Part shown: piece after piece, positions 41,255-48,436 of the stretch
Layout of the letters: each line of letters opens with the position of its first letter
How positions within the stretch are numbered: position 1 is the stretch's first letter
NCBI RefSeq assembly: GCF_014055005.1
Contig: NZ_CP059570.1
Location: 1,426,001-1,490,000, forward strand
Direction of reading: 5' to 3'
From: Neisseria dentiae
GTDB taxonomy: Bacteria; Pseudomonadota; Gammaproteobacteria; Burkholderiales; Neisseriaceae
Length of the DNA: 64,000 nt
Translations under genes and position numbers: made by a program
Notes under the pieces: model-generated
The model's input: only the letters and a program-made list of their open reading frames with translations
Told to the model about the DNA's origin: nothing
Database searches by the model: none

Positions 41255-41971
41255 TTAGAAAAGATTGTTTTTTATTGACTGATTCGCCGATTGATTGCCG
41301 AAATATCCGCCCGCGCTTTCGCCCATCTGACCCATTCCATACTGCATCATAGCGCCGCCAAGTGCCTGTTGCGCCTGCCCCTTGGTTGGGTCAACCCGCG
41401 TAGCACGGTTTCGCAAACTTGCCATATTGTCGAACAGAACATTAAAGCCACGGTTTGCGCTGTTTCTGCGGGAATCAATAAGCCCCTGTTCCAGTCTTGG
41501 CATAAGCGAGTTTTGCTTTTGCGTGGCAATGGCATCACTTGGCGCGGATTGCGAAGCAAACAGACGAGCTAATGCAATTGCCTGTTCGGTTTGCTTTGCC
41601 GCCGTATTGGCTCGTGCTTTCAGGTATGTTTCGCTGTGATTGCCGTCAGCATATTGTGAAATGCTTTCATTGCCTACCGCGTTCAAATCCTGCAAAGCTT
41701 TTACATTGCTGCGCGTTTGGGCATCTTCGGCCTGAATGATTTTCTCAAGGCGAAGCGGTGAAACTTCTTCCGCTTCTTTCACGATTGCATCATTCTTTTG
41801 CTTGGCAAAATCTTCATTCTGCTGCCGCTGTTGTAATAGTAATTGCTGCCGCGCATTTTCGTAAAAATCGTCCGCACGTTGCGCACGCTCAAATTCAAAC
41901 GCCTGTTTTTGCCTGCCTTGTTCTGCTTGGATAGCACCGGCTGCTGCAATAAAAATTGCGGGATTGCACAT
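41255..41971 (-). CDS. Phage internal core-like protein, 238 residues
   Basis: Begins MCNPAIFIAAAGAIQAEQGR after a strong ribosome site (AAAGGGGGG). The short hydrophobic start followed by a long Gln/Asn-rich coiled coil (QQLLLQQRQQNEDFAKQKND) resembles gp14-type core proteins of podoviruses, which are ejected and form part of the channel through the envelope. The C-terminus is glycine- and methionine-rich. No enzymatic motif. Role inferred. Confidence 0.55.
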   Translation of the reverse strand: MCNPAIFIAAAGAIQAEQGRQKQAFEFERAQRADDFYENARQQLLLQQRQQNEDFAKQKNDAIVKEAEEVSPLRLEKIIQAEDAQTRSNVKALQDLNAVGNESISQYADGNHSETYLKARANTAAKQTEQAIALARLFASQSAPSDAIATQKQNSLMPRLEQGLIDSRRNSANRGFNVLFDNMASLRNRATRVDPTKGQAQQALGGAMMQYGMGQMGESAGGYFGNQSANQSIKNNLF

Positions 41972-41982
41972 ATAACCCCCCT

Positions 41983-42771
41983 TTAACTTGTAATACGGCC
42001 TTTATAGCTGGATGCAAGACCTACTGAATTTACAGGGCTTGTTTCTGCCAAGGCGCCATAAGGGTTAGCTGCCGCTTTTCCGTACTGGTAACTACTGAAT
42101 GCATTGCCTATACCTGAAAACAGATTATTCAATAATGCGCTCTGTGGAGCGGTCAATGCTTCATTACGGTAATTCATCATTGACTGGTTTGCCGTTGACA
42201 ATGCGCTATCCGCATCAAGGCCAGCATTAATGCGTGAAATAAGGTCTGCGCGCATAGCTTCGTCTTGGCTTCTCAAGCTAGCAACCTTGTTATCAGCAAG
42301 CTGGTTTGCTTGGATAATACTGCGGCTGTAAGAATCGGCAATGTCGTTGCTTGTTGACAAATCTGCGCTTCCACCATACAGGCCAGAGCGTGCCAAACCA
42401 AAACGCGCCATGCGTTCGGCATCTGCTTTGTTTCGTGCAATTTCGTCCATCGCAAATTTCAGGCTTGAATCACGAACCGAATCATACCCCTGCTGCCGAC
42501 CGCTAGAATCATAAAGGCTGTTAACTGAATTTACCGCGTTAATCCGACGCTGTTCCTCTGCTGCTTTTCGTGCCTCTTCCGCCGCCGCTGCCTCGTTAAG
42601 CTGTCGTTGCCGCTCCGCCTCTTCTTGGGCAAGCTGCGCTGCGTTACGCTCCGCCGTATATCCGTAATGGTCTAACGGGTCTAACGTTTTGGCCGCGCTG
42701 CTGCTGTTAGACATGATGCGCGTCATCGGGTCAAGTGCACGCAAGGGTTTTAAAACTCCACCACCACACAT
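41983..42771 (-). CDS. Phage structural protein, 262 residues
   Basis: Begins MCGGGVLKPLRALDPMTRIM and continues as an alanine/glutamate-rich helix (LAQEEAERQRQLNEAAAAEE), then a region with FGLARSGLYGGSADLSTSND seen in podovirus virion proteins. The MCGGG start followed by a helical body is common for proteins packed inside short-tailed virions. Strong ribosome site GAGGTGA. It starts 4 bp after the GNAT-like gene. Function inferred only. Confidence 0.5.
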   Translation of the reverse strand: MCGGGVLKPLRALDPMTRIMSNSSSAAKTLDPLDHYGYTAERNAAQLAQEEAERQRQLNEAAAAEEARKAAEEQRRINAVNSVNSLYDSSGRQQGYDSVRDSSLKFAMDEIARNKADAERMARFGLARSGLYGGSADLSTSNDIADSYSRSIIQANQLADNKVASLRSQDEAMRADLISRINAGLDADSALSTANQSMMNYRNEALTAPQSALLNNLFSGIGNAFSSYQYGKAAANPYGALAETSPVNSVGLASSYKGRITS

Positions 42772-42775
42772 AAAA

Positions 42776-43219
42776 TCACCTCAAAAGTTCAAAAACAATA
42801 AAATCTTCTCCACGCTTACCAAACTTCTTTAACGTAGCCCCGCGAGAAAATCCCAAACACTCAAGCCACTTGTGGGATACCGTGTGGAAATCCGCACTAA
42901 AAGCCTGAACCCTGTGTAAATGCTGCTTCTCATTAATGGCGAACTTTGCCGCCTTTGTTGCTTCAATTCCATGCTTGGATATATCATGCGTTGCAACACA
43001 CCAAGCATTGCCAACATTAGGCCAGCATTCAAAAACGCCACCCATTACAACGGGTATGCCGCCTGAATCTATCAAACACCAGCCACCCATTGCCGCGCAC
43101 TCGTCGGCGAATTGATGGCGGTAATCAGATGTTTGCGTGGCGAGAACTTCGCGGGCATCATCTTCACGCATATTGAATGCAATGTAATTAGCATATTCAT
43201 GTGTTAATGGAACAATCAT
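42776..43219 (-). CDS. GNAT-like virion protein (T7 gp13-like)
   Basis: A 147-residue protein with an acetyltransferase-like fold pattern: MIVPLTHEYANYIAFNMRED, then GGVFECWPNVGNAWCVATHD and the final HKWLECLGFSRG. Proteins of this type are coded among podoviral internal genes (gp13 of T7), where they probably serve in virion assembly rather than as enzymes. It overlaps the upstream beta-propeller gene by ATGA (43216-43219). Confidence 0.6.
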   Translation of the reverse strand: MIVPLTHEYANYIAFNMREDDAREVLATQTSDYRHQFADECAAMGGWCLIDSGGIPVVMGGVFECWPNVGNAWCVATHDISKHGIEATKAAKFAINEKQHLHRVQAFSADFHTVSHKWLECLGFSRGATLKKFGKRGEDFIVFELLR

Positions 43220-44628
43220 ACGCCAAACCCCGACATTCTCTCGAAATAAACCGTAATTGCCGCAAGTTCAAAATCACCGTCTGAATTGTTTTTTATGTTA
43301 ATCGCCATATTCGTGGCCATAACCTCAACGGGTATCCTTGGCATTGAACGCGTATCGTTGTCCAGATAAAGCGGCATCGTTTCAAGTTCGGGGTTTCGCG
43401 CGTCAAATTTAAAGCTCATTTCAATATCGCCATATGCGGCAATATCAACACCCGTGAATTGTTTTAAAATTCCAGGCTGGCGCATATCCAAAAACGGCAA
43501 CTCAATTTCCGCATCAATGCCGTATGTATCAAAATCCGTTTTTGTTTTTTCATCAAGTACAAACAGATTATTGCCGCATCGCAAATAAACCTTTGAGTCC
43601 ATTTCAGTAGCATTGTCGATTGATAATGGAAACTCCCATTTGCACCATGCTGAAATTTTGCTGCTTCGGCTAAAGCAATACACATAGGCAATATTTCCGC
43701 TAAAGCATATAATCTGACCGCCGCCGCGAAAGTACATCATGCGCGGGTTGTTGTTTGCAATACTAGTTATTGTATCTTTTACAATCGTGTCTATCGGGCT
43801 GCCTATGTCGTTGTCCATCATGTTTGTGGAAAACGCCTGTACCGCAATAGAACGAAAACCAGACGGCGATAAAAAGAAAATATCGTTTGACATATTTGCA
43901 TGGCTATACTGATAAACCGTTCCAATCGGAACCGTAGTAACCAGCCTATGGTTAGCAGGGTTGGCATCAACCTGCCAAATCTGCGCGGTATCCTCAAAGA
44001 ATACGACTAGGTTGTCTTGGTATTCACCCAGTGCAGTAGGTTTGTTATTTACTGATTGCTGCAAAGATACGGGCAGGAATCCTGCATCTTTTTCAGTCGT
44101 CCAATCCCGCGCATTACCTGTTGCAGAAAACCTTACAACATCGTCTTTAATGGCAAACATCTTGCCCGACTTCTTAATAAATGAACGGGAATGCGGGCAG
44201 TTTGCATCGTCAATCAAATACGCTTTAGGGTCATCTCCGCTGATGTAATGGTGTTTAACATCGCCGCCTACATACTTTGCGGCAACATACAAATTGCCGT
44301 TAAACACTTCAACATGAACAATTTCCTGAAGCGTGTCATTGTTATACGGAACGGCGATAATGCGGATAAGCGAGCCGTCTATACCTTGCGCCGTCTTTGG
44401 CGAATTTACATCAGATGTAAACGTAAACAATCCGTCAATGCCTGAAAATATACCTACCGTATTTGTCGGCATGTTTGCAACCTTTTTCATGCCGGGGCGT
44501 TTTTTGATTGTGCGCCCCGTCGTGATGTAGGCATTTCTCAAAGTTCGTAGGCGGTTTGCATCGGCAGAAGATTGAAGCTGCCGCAAATCAAGGCCGCCAT
44601 CGAACCTGTCAAATGTAATAGCTGGCAT
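43216..44628 (-). CDS. Tail nozzle / beta-propeller protein
   Basis: A 470-residue protein: MPAITFDRFDGGLDLRQLQS, then NAYITTGRTIKKRPGMKKVA, a start typical of podoviral tail tube or nozzle proteins, followed by repeated beta segments (YQDNLVVFFEDTAQIWQV, IFFLSPSGFRSIAVQA). It would form the short tail tip below the portal-adaptor ring. It follows the adaptor gene after a terminator hairpin and a copy of the GAAACYRATTAA motif, so it may have its own promoter. Confidence 0.7.
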   Translation of the reverse strand: MPAITFDRFDGGLDLRQLQSSADANRLRTLRNAYITTGRTIKKRPGMKKVANMPTNTVGIFSGIDGLFTFTSDVNSPKTAQGIDGSLIRIIAVPYNNDTLQEIVHVEVFNGNLYVAAKYVGGDVKHHYISGDDPKAYLIDDANCPHSRSFIKKSGKMFAIKDDVVRFSATGNARDWTTEKDAGFLPVSLQQSVNNKPTALGEYQDNLVVFFEDTAQIWQVDANPANHRLVTTVPIGTVYQYSHANMSNDIFFLSPSGFRSIAVQAFSTNMMDNDIGSPIDTIVKDTITSIANNNPRMMYFRGGGQIICFSGNIAYVYCFSRSSKISAWCKWEFPLSIDNATEMDSKVYLRCGNNLFVLDEKTKTDFDTYGIDAEIELPFLDMRQPGILKQFTGVDIAAYGDIEMSFKFDARNPELETMPLYLDNDTRSMPRIPVEVMATNMAINIKNNSDGDFELAAITVYFERMSGFGV

Positions 44629-44669
44629 ATCGCACTCAAATGTAAATTTAATGCGATTAAAACACCCGC

Positions 44670-44688
44670 TTAATTGGTTTCAAATAAC
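44670..44688 (-). promoter_or_regulatory. Phage intergenic motif, copy E
   Basis: TTGAAACCAATTAA on the minus strand, between the adaptor terminator and the nozzle gene. Confidence 0.5.
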
Positions 44689-44691
44689 AGA

Positions 44692-44715
44692 AAAGCCGAC
44701 ACTCTCGTCGGCTTT
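44692..44715 (-). terminator. Terminator after the adaptor gene
   Basis: AAAGCCGAC and GTCGGCTTT are paired across 6 nt, with TTTCTG following on the minus strand; the hairpin includes the adaptor stop codon. Confidence 0.8.
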
Positions 44716-45388
44716 ATTTAGTCTTAACTGGTTCTGCATATGGGTCATACAATGCGCGACAAGGCCTGAACACTTCGCCGTCAACACCGAAATTTTCCGC
44801 CTTTGCATGAATCAACATCTTTGAGAATCGGTCTGCATACAGCTGAACATCAGGCTGGCGGTAATGGCCTTTTGCCATGATGATTGCAAGCGTAAGCAGA
44901 ATATCATCGGGAACGCTGCATCGGTCATCATCATTTGTGAAGTTTTCGGGCGCGGCGTAATACTCAATGCGTATCGGTATCGGTTTATCAGTCGGAACAG
45001 GTTCAAACTCAACCTGAAGAACATCAAACTGTCTGCCTGTTAACTCATACCAAATCGGATAACCGTAGCTGACAATTTCACCACTTCGCGGAATGCCTGC
45101 CCGAAGCTCGCGCCACTCATCGTTAATATAGGCGTATATGCCGTTTATATTCCCAAGCGGCGCATCATCAGGCAAATCAAGAACACGCTGCCCAAGCCCC
45201 AAGTCTTCAATGTGTTGGCGATACAGATAACGCCAATTCACATCACGCCATAATTGGCTTTGCGCCTGCTGCAAGAACTGGTTAAGAATCGGTATCTGTA
45301 AATCAATCACGCCAGCCATCGCGCCAAAACCAAGCGATATGGCAAGACTTTGGCGCAATTCAGCGAGTGTTTTAAACAGCGGGCGCAT
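44714..45388 (-). CDS. Head-tail adaptor (gp11-like)
   Basis: A 224-residue protein from ATG 45388 (MRPLFKTLAELRQSLAISLG); a TTG three codons upstream is possible. The segments LNQFLQQAQSQLWRDVNWRY and WYELTGRQFDVLQVEFEPVP, and a helical C-terminus with DDILLTLAIIMAKGHYRQPD, resemble podoviral tail adaptor proteins that sit under the portal. Overlap of 17 bp with the preceding gene shows coupling. The C-terminus coincides with a terminator hairpin. Confidence 0.65.
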   Translation of the reverse strand: MRPLFKTLAELRQSLAISLGFGAMAGVIDLQIPILNQFLQQAQSQLWRDVNWRYLYRQHIEDLGLGQRVLDLPDDAPLGNINGIYAYINDEWRELRAGIPRSGEIVSYGYPIWYELTGRQFDVLQVEFEPVPTDKPIPIRIEYYAAPENFTNDDDRCSVPDDILLTLAIIMAKGHYRQPDVQLYADRFSKMLIHAKAENFGVDGEVFRPCRALYDPYAEPVKTK

Positions 45389-45806
45389 TGGCTTCAACCA
45401 AAGAAATCAACTGCTCTTTAGAGGCGTTGGCGGGATATTTCACCATCATGCCGTCAAGAATGGCTTTGAGTTCTTCGCGCGTGTTTTTTGAATACGCGCC
45501 ATCTTCGGCAGATTCTTCGATGTATTTTGATTTTTCCAGCGCGTCGGCGAAGTCTTGTTGCCGCTTGAAAACATCATCAACCCAAAACGAATCTTGGTTT
45601 TTCATGCCGTATTTCATGCGCAAGCGTTCGCGCTCTTCTGCTGCGCTGTCAACTTCAAACGAGCCGACAACATTATCGCTTTCGATGGATACGCGGTCTT
45701 CACCGTGAACCGATAACAAAATTTCAGCTTCATATTTCGGTACAGTTACTTTGATTTTAGTATCAATCGAACGTGCAATAAAAAAAGGATACAGGGCTAC
45801 TTTCAT
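45372..45806 (-). CDS. Phage protein of 144 residues between capsid and adaptor
   Basis: Begins MKVALYPFFIARSIDTKIKV and has a long charged helical C-terminal half (AAEERERLRMKYGM, then EELKAILDGM, ending SKEQLISLVEANAPAV). The last 40 residues look like a HeH/SAP-type small helical domain. No enzyme motif. Its place after the capsid gene is where head-completion or decoration proteins often lie. Ribosome site AAAAGG. Function unknown. Confidence 0.6.
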   Translation of the reverse strand: MKVALYPFFIARSIDTKIKVTVPKYEAEILLSVHGEDRVSIESDNVVGSFEVDSAAEERERLRMKYGMKNQDSFWVDDVFKRQQDFADALEKSKYIEESAEDGAYSKNTREELKAILDGMMVKYPANASKEQLISLVEANAPAV

Positions 45807-45832
45807 AAAAAAACCTTTTGAGTGTTAATAGG

Positions 45833-45860
45833 AAACGGGGCAAGATAAACAAGCCCCGTT
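45833..45860 (-). terminator. Hairpin after the capsid gene
   Basis: AACGGGGC pairs with GCCCCGTT across 11 nt, followed by TTTCC on the minus strand. Confidence 0.7.
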
Positions 45861-45865
45861 ATTCG

Positions 45866-46930
45866 TTAGGCCAATGCCAACACGGCGTGGGCAGAAGGCA
45901 TATTCATAGTTAACGCACCACGCCACAGAACAGCCCATGAGTGGATATAGTTAGATGCAGCACGGGGCGGGTGGCGGGTTACGAAATCGCTACCTTGCAG
46001 CGGGCGCAAAGTTAAGTGGTTCATGTTGAGGAAGTAGCAACGTTTAGACCAATCCTTGCTTGTGCTGTCGCGGCCGCCGAAATTGTCGTCCCATTCTGGG
46101 CAGTATTCAATCGGAATGCCTTTGAAGTACAGGCCGCTGGCGGAAATATCCAAGTCAACGCCGCCCTTGCCGCTGTCGGTAACGTGGCGAACAGCCGCAC
46201 CGATGGTATTGGATTGTTGGGCTGCTTTGCGGTATTCGTCAATAAACGCACCACCAGCCAAGATAACATTGGGCTGGCCGCCTTTTGAGCGTTTTGAACA
46301 TTGTCGCCAAGCAATCTCCATCTTGTCGTGCATGGTTGACGTTGAAAGAGTGGCATCGGCATGGTGTCGCCACCAGTTAAATGTTGCGCGGTCAAGGCCG
46401 CCAACAGTACCAGTCGCATTATCCAACGGCAACAGGCCGTCCAAGCCGACAATCTGCTTGGTAGAAGATGCGCCAGACAAATGCAAGTCTTGGCTGAAAC
46501 GTTCTTGCGCACCAAGGCGCAACGCTTCCATCTTTTCGGCCATCAGGTTGGTAAGCTGAATTTTTTCCGCATCAGTAACTGAGCCTGATTTACCGCTGTC
46601 GTCAACGGTAATACCATTGGCGGCAAGTTCAGATTCGCTCACAGACATACCGTCGTGAAATTCATACCACGGGAAACGGCTTTGTTCCAGCGTATCACGA
46701 ACGGTATAGTTCAGCGTATCGGAACTGTCGAACCATTGACCAGCAGAGCCATAACCCTTGCGGATTTGTTCAACAACGTGTTCACGCGCACCGACAAAAG
46801 GCTTTTTCTTGGCAGTAAGGTGTTTCAGAAGTGGGCGCTTCATATCCACTTGGTCAATCGGATTGTTTTTTAGGTAATGGTCTAAACCAGCCTTGCCAGC
46901 GCGGGCAAGTTCGGCAGATGTAAGAGACAT
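45866..46930 (-). CDS. Major capsid protein
   Basis: A 354-residue protein from ATG 46930 preceded by CTGGAGT. Begins MSLTSAELARAGKAGLDHYL; contains GYGSAGQWFDSSDTLNYTVR, an E-loop-like segment, a central domain with VILAGGAFIDEYRKAAQQSN, and an ending typical of HK97-fold capsid proteins of podoviruses (NHLTLRPLQGSDFVTRHPP). It is preceded by a 190-bp leader with a terminator and a copy of the repeated motif, consistent with its own strong promoter. Confidence 0.82.
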   Translation of the reverse strand: MSLTSAELARAGKAGLDHYLKNNPIDQVDMKRPLLKHLTAKKKPFVGAREHVVEQIRKGYGSAGQWFDSSDTLNYTVRDTLEQSRFPWYEFHDGMSVSESELAANGITVDDSGKSGSVTDAEKIQLTNLMAEKMEALRLGAQERFSQDLHLSGASSTKQIVGLDGLLPLDNATGTVGGLDRATFNWWRHHADATLSTSTMHDKMEIAWRQCSKRSKGGQPNVILAGGAFIDEYRKAAQQSNTIGAAVRHVTDSGKGGVDLDISASGLYFKGIPIEYCPEWDDNFGGRDSTSKDWSKRCYFLNMNHLTLRPLQGSDFVTRHPPRAASNYIHSWAVLWRGALTMNMPSAHAVLALA

Positions 46931-47058
46931 AATCAACTCCAGTTTATTTGAAATAAAAAATAGAACCGACTAGATTTACAGATGCGAACCTGCTAACGCT
47001 GCCGCTGGCGAAGCGGAAATTACGCCATGAATCGGTATGACATGATTTTTAACTTTGA

Positions 47059-47076
47059 TTAATCAGTTTCATACGC
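47059..47076 (-). promoter_or_regulatory. Phage intergenic motif, copy D
   Basis: TATGAAACTGATTAATC on the minus strand, just after the lysis-cassette terminator and about 130 bp upstream of the capsid start. The rest of the 46931-47080 leader holds no gene. Confidence 0.5.
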
Positions 47077-47080
47077 AAAT

Positions 47081-47107
47081 AAAAAAGCCATCTGATTAAA
47101 GATGGCT
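47081..47107 (-). terminator. Terminator of the lysis cassette
   Basis: AGCCATC and GATGGCT pair across 8 nt, followed by TTTTTTA on the minus strand. Confidence 0.85.
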
Positions 47108-47124
47108 TCTATATTTCATGTGTT

Positions 47125-47382
47125 TTATTTCGGCCACGCCTTGACCAAACCCGCCTGCTTTTCCGAACAATCCTTATAAATACTATGCAGGCTAAGAATA
47201 TACGGCAACACTTCGCCGCCAGTCTTGCCTTGCAGTTTTGGTATCTTTTGGCATGGCTGTGCCAAGTCTGCTGGTGGCGGATTAATGGCCGTTGGTAGAA
47301 TCGTTGATGATTTGCAGGCCGCCATCGTCAAGACACACGTTGCGATAAACAGGCCGTTCAATAATTTTTTGCACTTCAACAT
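47125..47382 (-). CDS. Outer-membrane spanin lipoprotein (Rz1-like)
   Basis: An 85-residue protein from ATG 47382 (ribosome site AAGGGTT) with a signal peptide and lipobox (VLTMAAC, Cys23). The mature part has a proline-containing stretch (INPPPADLAQPC). It is the o-spanin that joins the inner-membrane spanin to fuse the membranes at lysis. Its first 100 bp lie inside the Rz gene in another frame, the classic nested arrangement. Confidence 0.82.
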   Translation of the reverse strand: MLKCKKLLNGLFIATCVLTMAACKSSTILPTAINPPPADLAQPCQKIPKLQGKTGGEVLPYILSLHSIYKDCSEKQAGLVKAWPK

Positions 47383-47620
47383 TTCTAACCCTTTCTTTCT
47401 GTTCTCGTTCGTCCTTTGCTTCCTGATATGAAACACTTGCCGCGTAGGCTTTTTCAGCCTGCTTTTTTGCAGCCTTTGCAAGTTCCGCGCTTATCTTTGC
47501 TGTTGCTGCGTTATAGCCGCGATTGTAGGCTTTCTGCTTCCCGCTATTCCAAACAACAAATACGCAAACAACCAACAAAACAGCCGCCACATATTTCCAG
47601 TATTTAATTAAGTAAATCAT
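47282..47620 (-). CDS. Inner-membrane spanin (Rz-like)
   Basis: A 112-residue protein with one N-terminal membrane segment (YVAAVLLVVCVFVVW) and a long periplasmic coiled coil (AELAKAAKKQAEKAYAASVS, AKDEREQKERVRNVEVQ). Start ATG at 47620 overlaps the lysozyme stop as TGATG. Together with the nested lipoprotein it forms the spanin complex for the last step of lysis of a Gram-negative host. Confidence 0.82.
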   Translation of the reverse strand: MIYLIKYWKYVAAVLLVVCVFVVWNSGKQKAYNRGYNAATAKISAELAKAAKKQAEKAYAASVSYQEAKDEREQKERVRNVEVQKIIERPVYRNVCLDDGGLQIINDSTNGH

Positions 47621-48126
47621 CAGTTCACACTCATACACTTGTTATATCGGTCAAGCTGGCGCTTCCAAACCCCGTAACAGTTATTCTTCCGAACGGAACA
47701 ATCCCGCCCGCCTGCATACTTGTATTTCAACAATGCCTTGCAAGCCGCCACATGGTTGCCATTGAGCAGTTCGCGCCGCATTGATGACTTGTTCCAGTTA
47801 GCCATGCCAAAGTTATAAGCAAAGTCCATAAAAACGTTGTATTCCGTTTGATGCAAATAAACATCAGGAATAGACGCCTTGAACTTGGCTTCATCTTTGC
47901 TTACATGATGCTTGCTGATTTCGATTGCCCGCTGCTTGGTGATGGGCTTATCGGTCATTTTTACCTTTCGCCCACCTGGATAAACAGTATTCCCGATGCC
48001 AATTGTCGGTACGCCAACAGAATCAATATAAGGCTTGCTCCGGTATCCCTCGTAGCCAATTAAGGCGGAGAAAAAAGCAGCCGAAACAGCCAATGTTGAC
48101 GCTGCAACTTTCCACTTATTGTTCAT
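47620..48126 (-). CDS. GH24 endolysin with SAR-type signal
   Basis: A 168-residue lysozyme from ATG 48126 (ribosome site AGGAGCGG). The N-terminal weakly hydrophobic segment (VAASTLAVSAAFFSALIGY) fits a signal-arrest-release anchor, by which the enzyme is exported by Sec and freed when the holin collapses the membrane potential. The catalytic triad has the exact T4/P22 spacing: Glu26, Asp35, Thr41 in GYEGYRSKPYIDSVGVPTIG. It overlaps the holin gene. Confidence 0.93.
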   Translation of the reverse strand: MNNKWKVAASTLAVSAAFFSALIGYEGYRSKPYIDSVGVPTIGIGNTVYPGGRKVKMTDKPITKQRAIEISKHHVSKDEAKFKASIPDVYLHQTEYNVFMDFAYNFGMANWNKSSMRRELLNGNHVAACKALLKYKYAGGRDCSVRKNNCYGVWKRQLDRYNKCMSVN

Positions 48127-48391
48127 TTCCGCTCCTGTGCTTAATCTGCGATAAATACACTTGCTTCTTAAGCTCATGCTCTTCCTTATCGCGGGATTCT
48201 TTCATGCTCGATAACTGCGCTTCTCGGCGATCTTTTTTATATGAGAAGTAGAAATTCATAACAAAGCCGCCAATAGCAACAACCATACCTACAAGAGTTA
48301 CCCACTCAATTTCATTCACAAGGCCAAGCAAGCCTATTCCTGCTCCGCCCCAACTAATGCCACTTCCCGTTTCCATAGTAATGTTTTTCAT
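48116..48391 (-). CDS. Holin (pinholin-like)
   Basis: A 91-residue protein with two probable membrane segments (SWGGAGIGLLGLVNEIEW and VTLVGMVVAIGGFVMNFYF) and a very charged C-terminus (KKDRREAQLSSMKESRDKEE). This is the plan of class II holins of the HP1 family. With a SAR lysozyme, a small-pore holin would be sufficient. The start may be the second methionine (ITMETGSG). It heads the lysis cassette after the tail-spike terminator and overlaps the lysozyme gene by 11 bp. Confidence 0.78.
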   Translation of the reverse strand: MKNITMETGSGISWGGAGIGLLGLVNEIEWVTLVGMVVAIGGFVMNFYFSYKKDRREAQLSSMKESRDKEEHELKKQVYLSQIKHRSGNEQ

Positions 48392-48406
48392 TTATCTAAT
48401 ACTCCA

Positions 48407-48428
48407 GAAAAGGCCGCCGAATCGGCCT
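48407..48428 (-). terminator. Terminator after the tail spike
   Basis: AGGCCG and CGGCCT pair across 6 nt, followed by TTTTCTGG on the minus strand. Confidence 0.7.
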
Positions 48429-48436
48429 AGCTACGT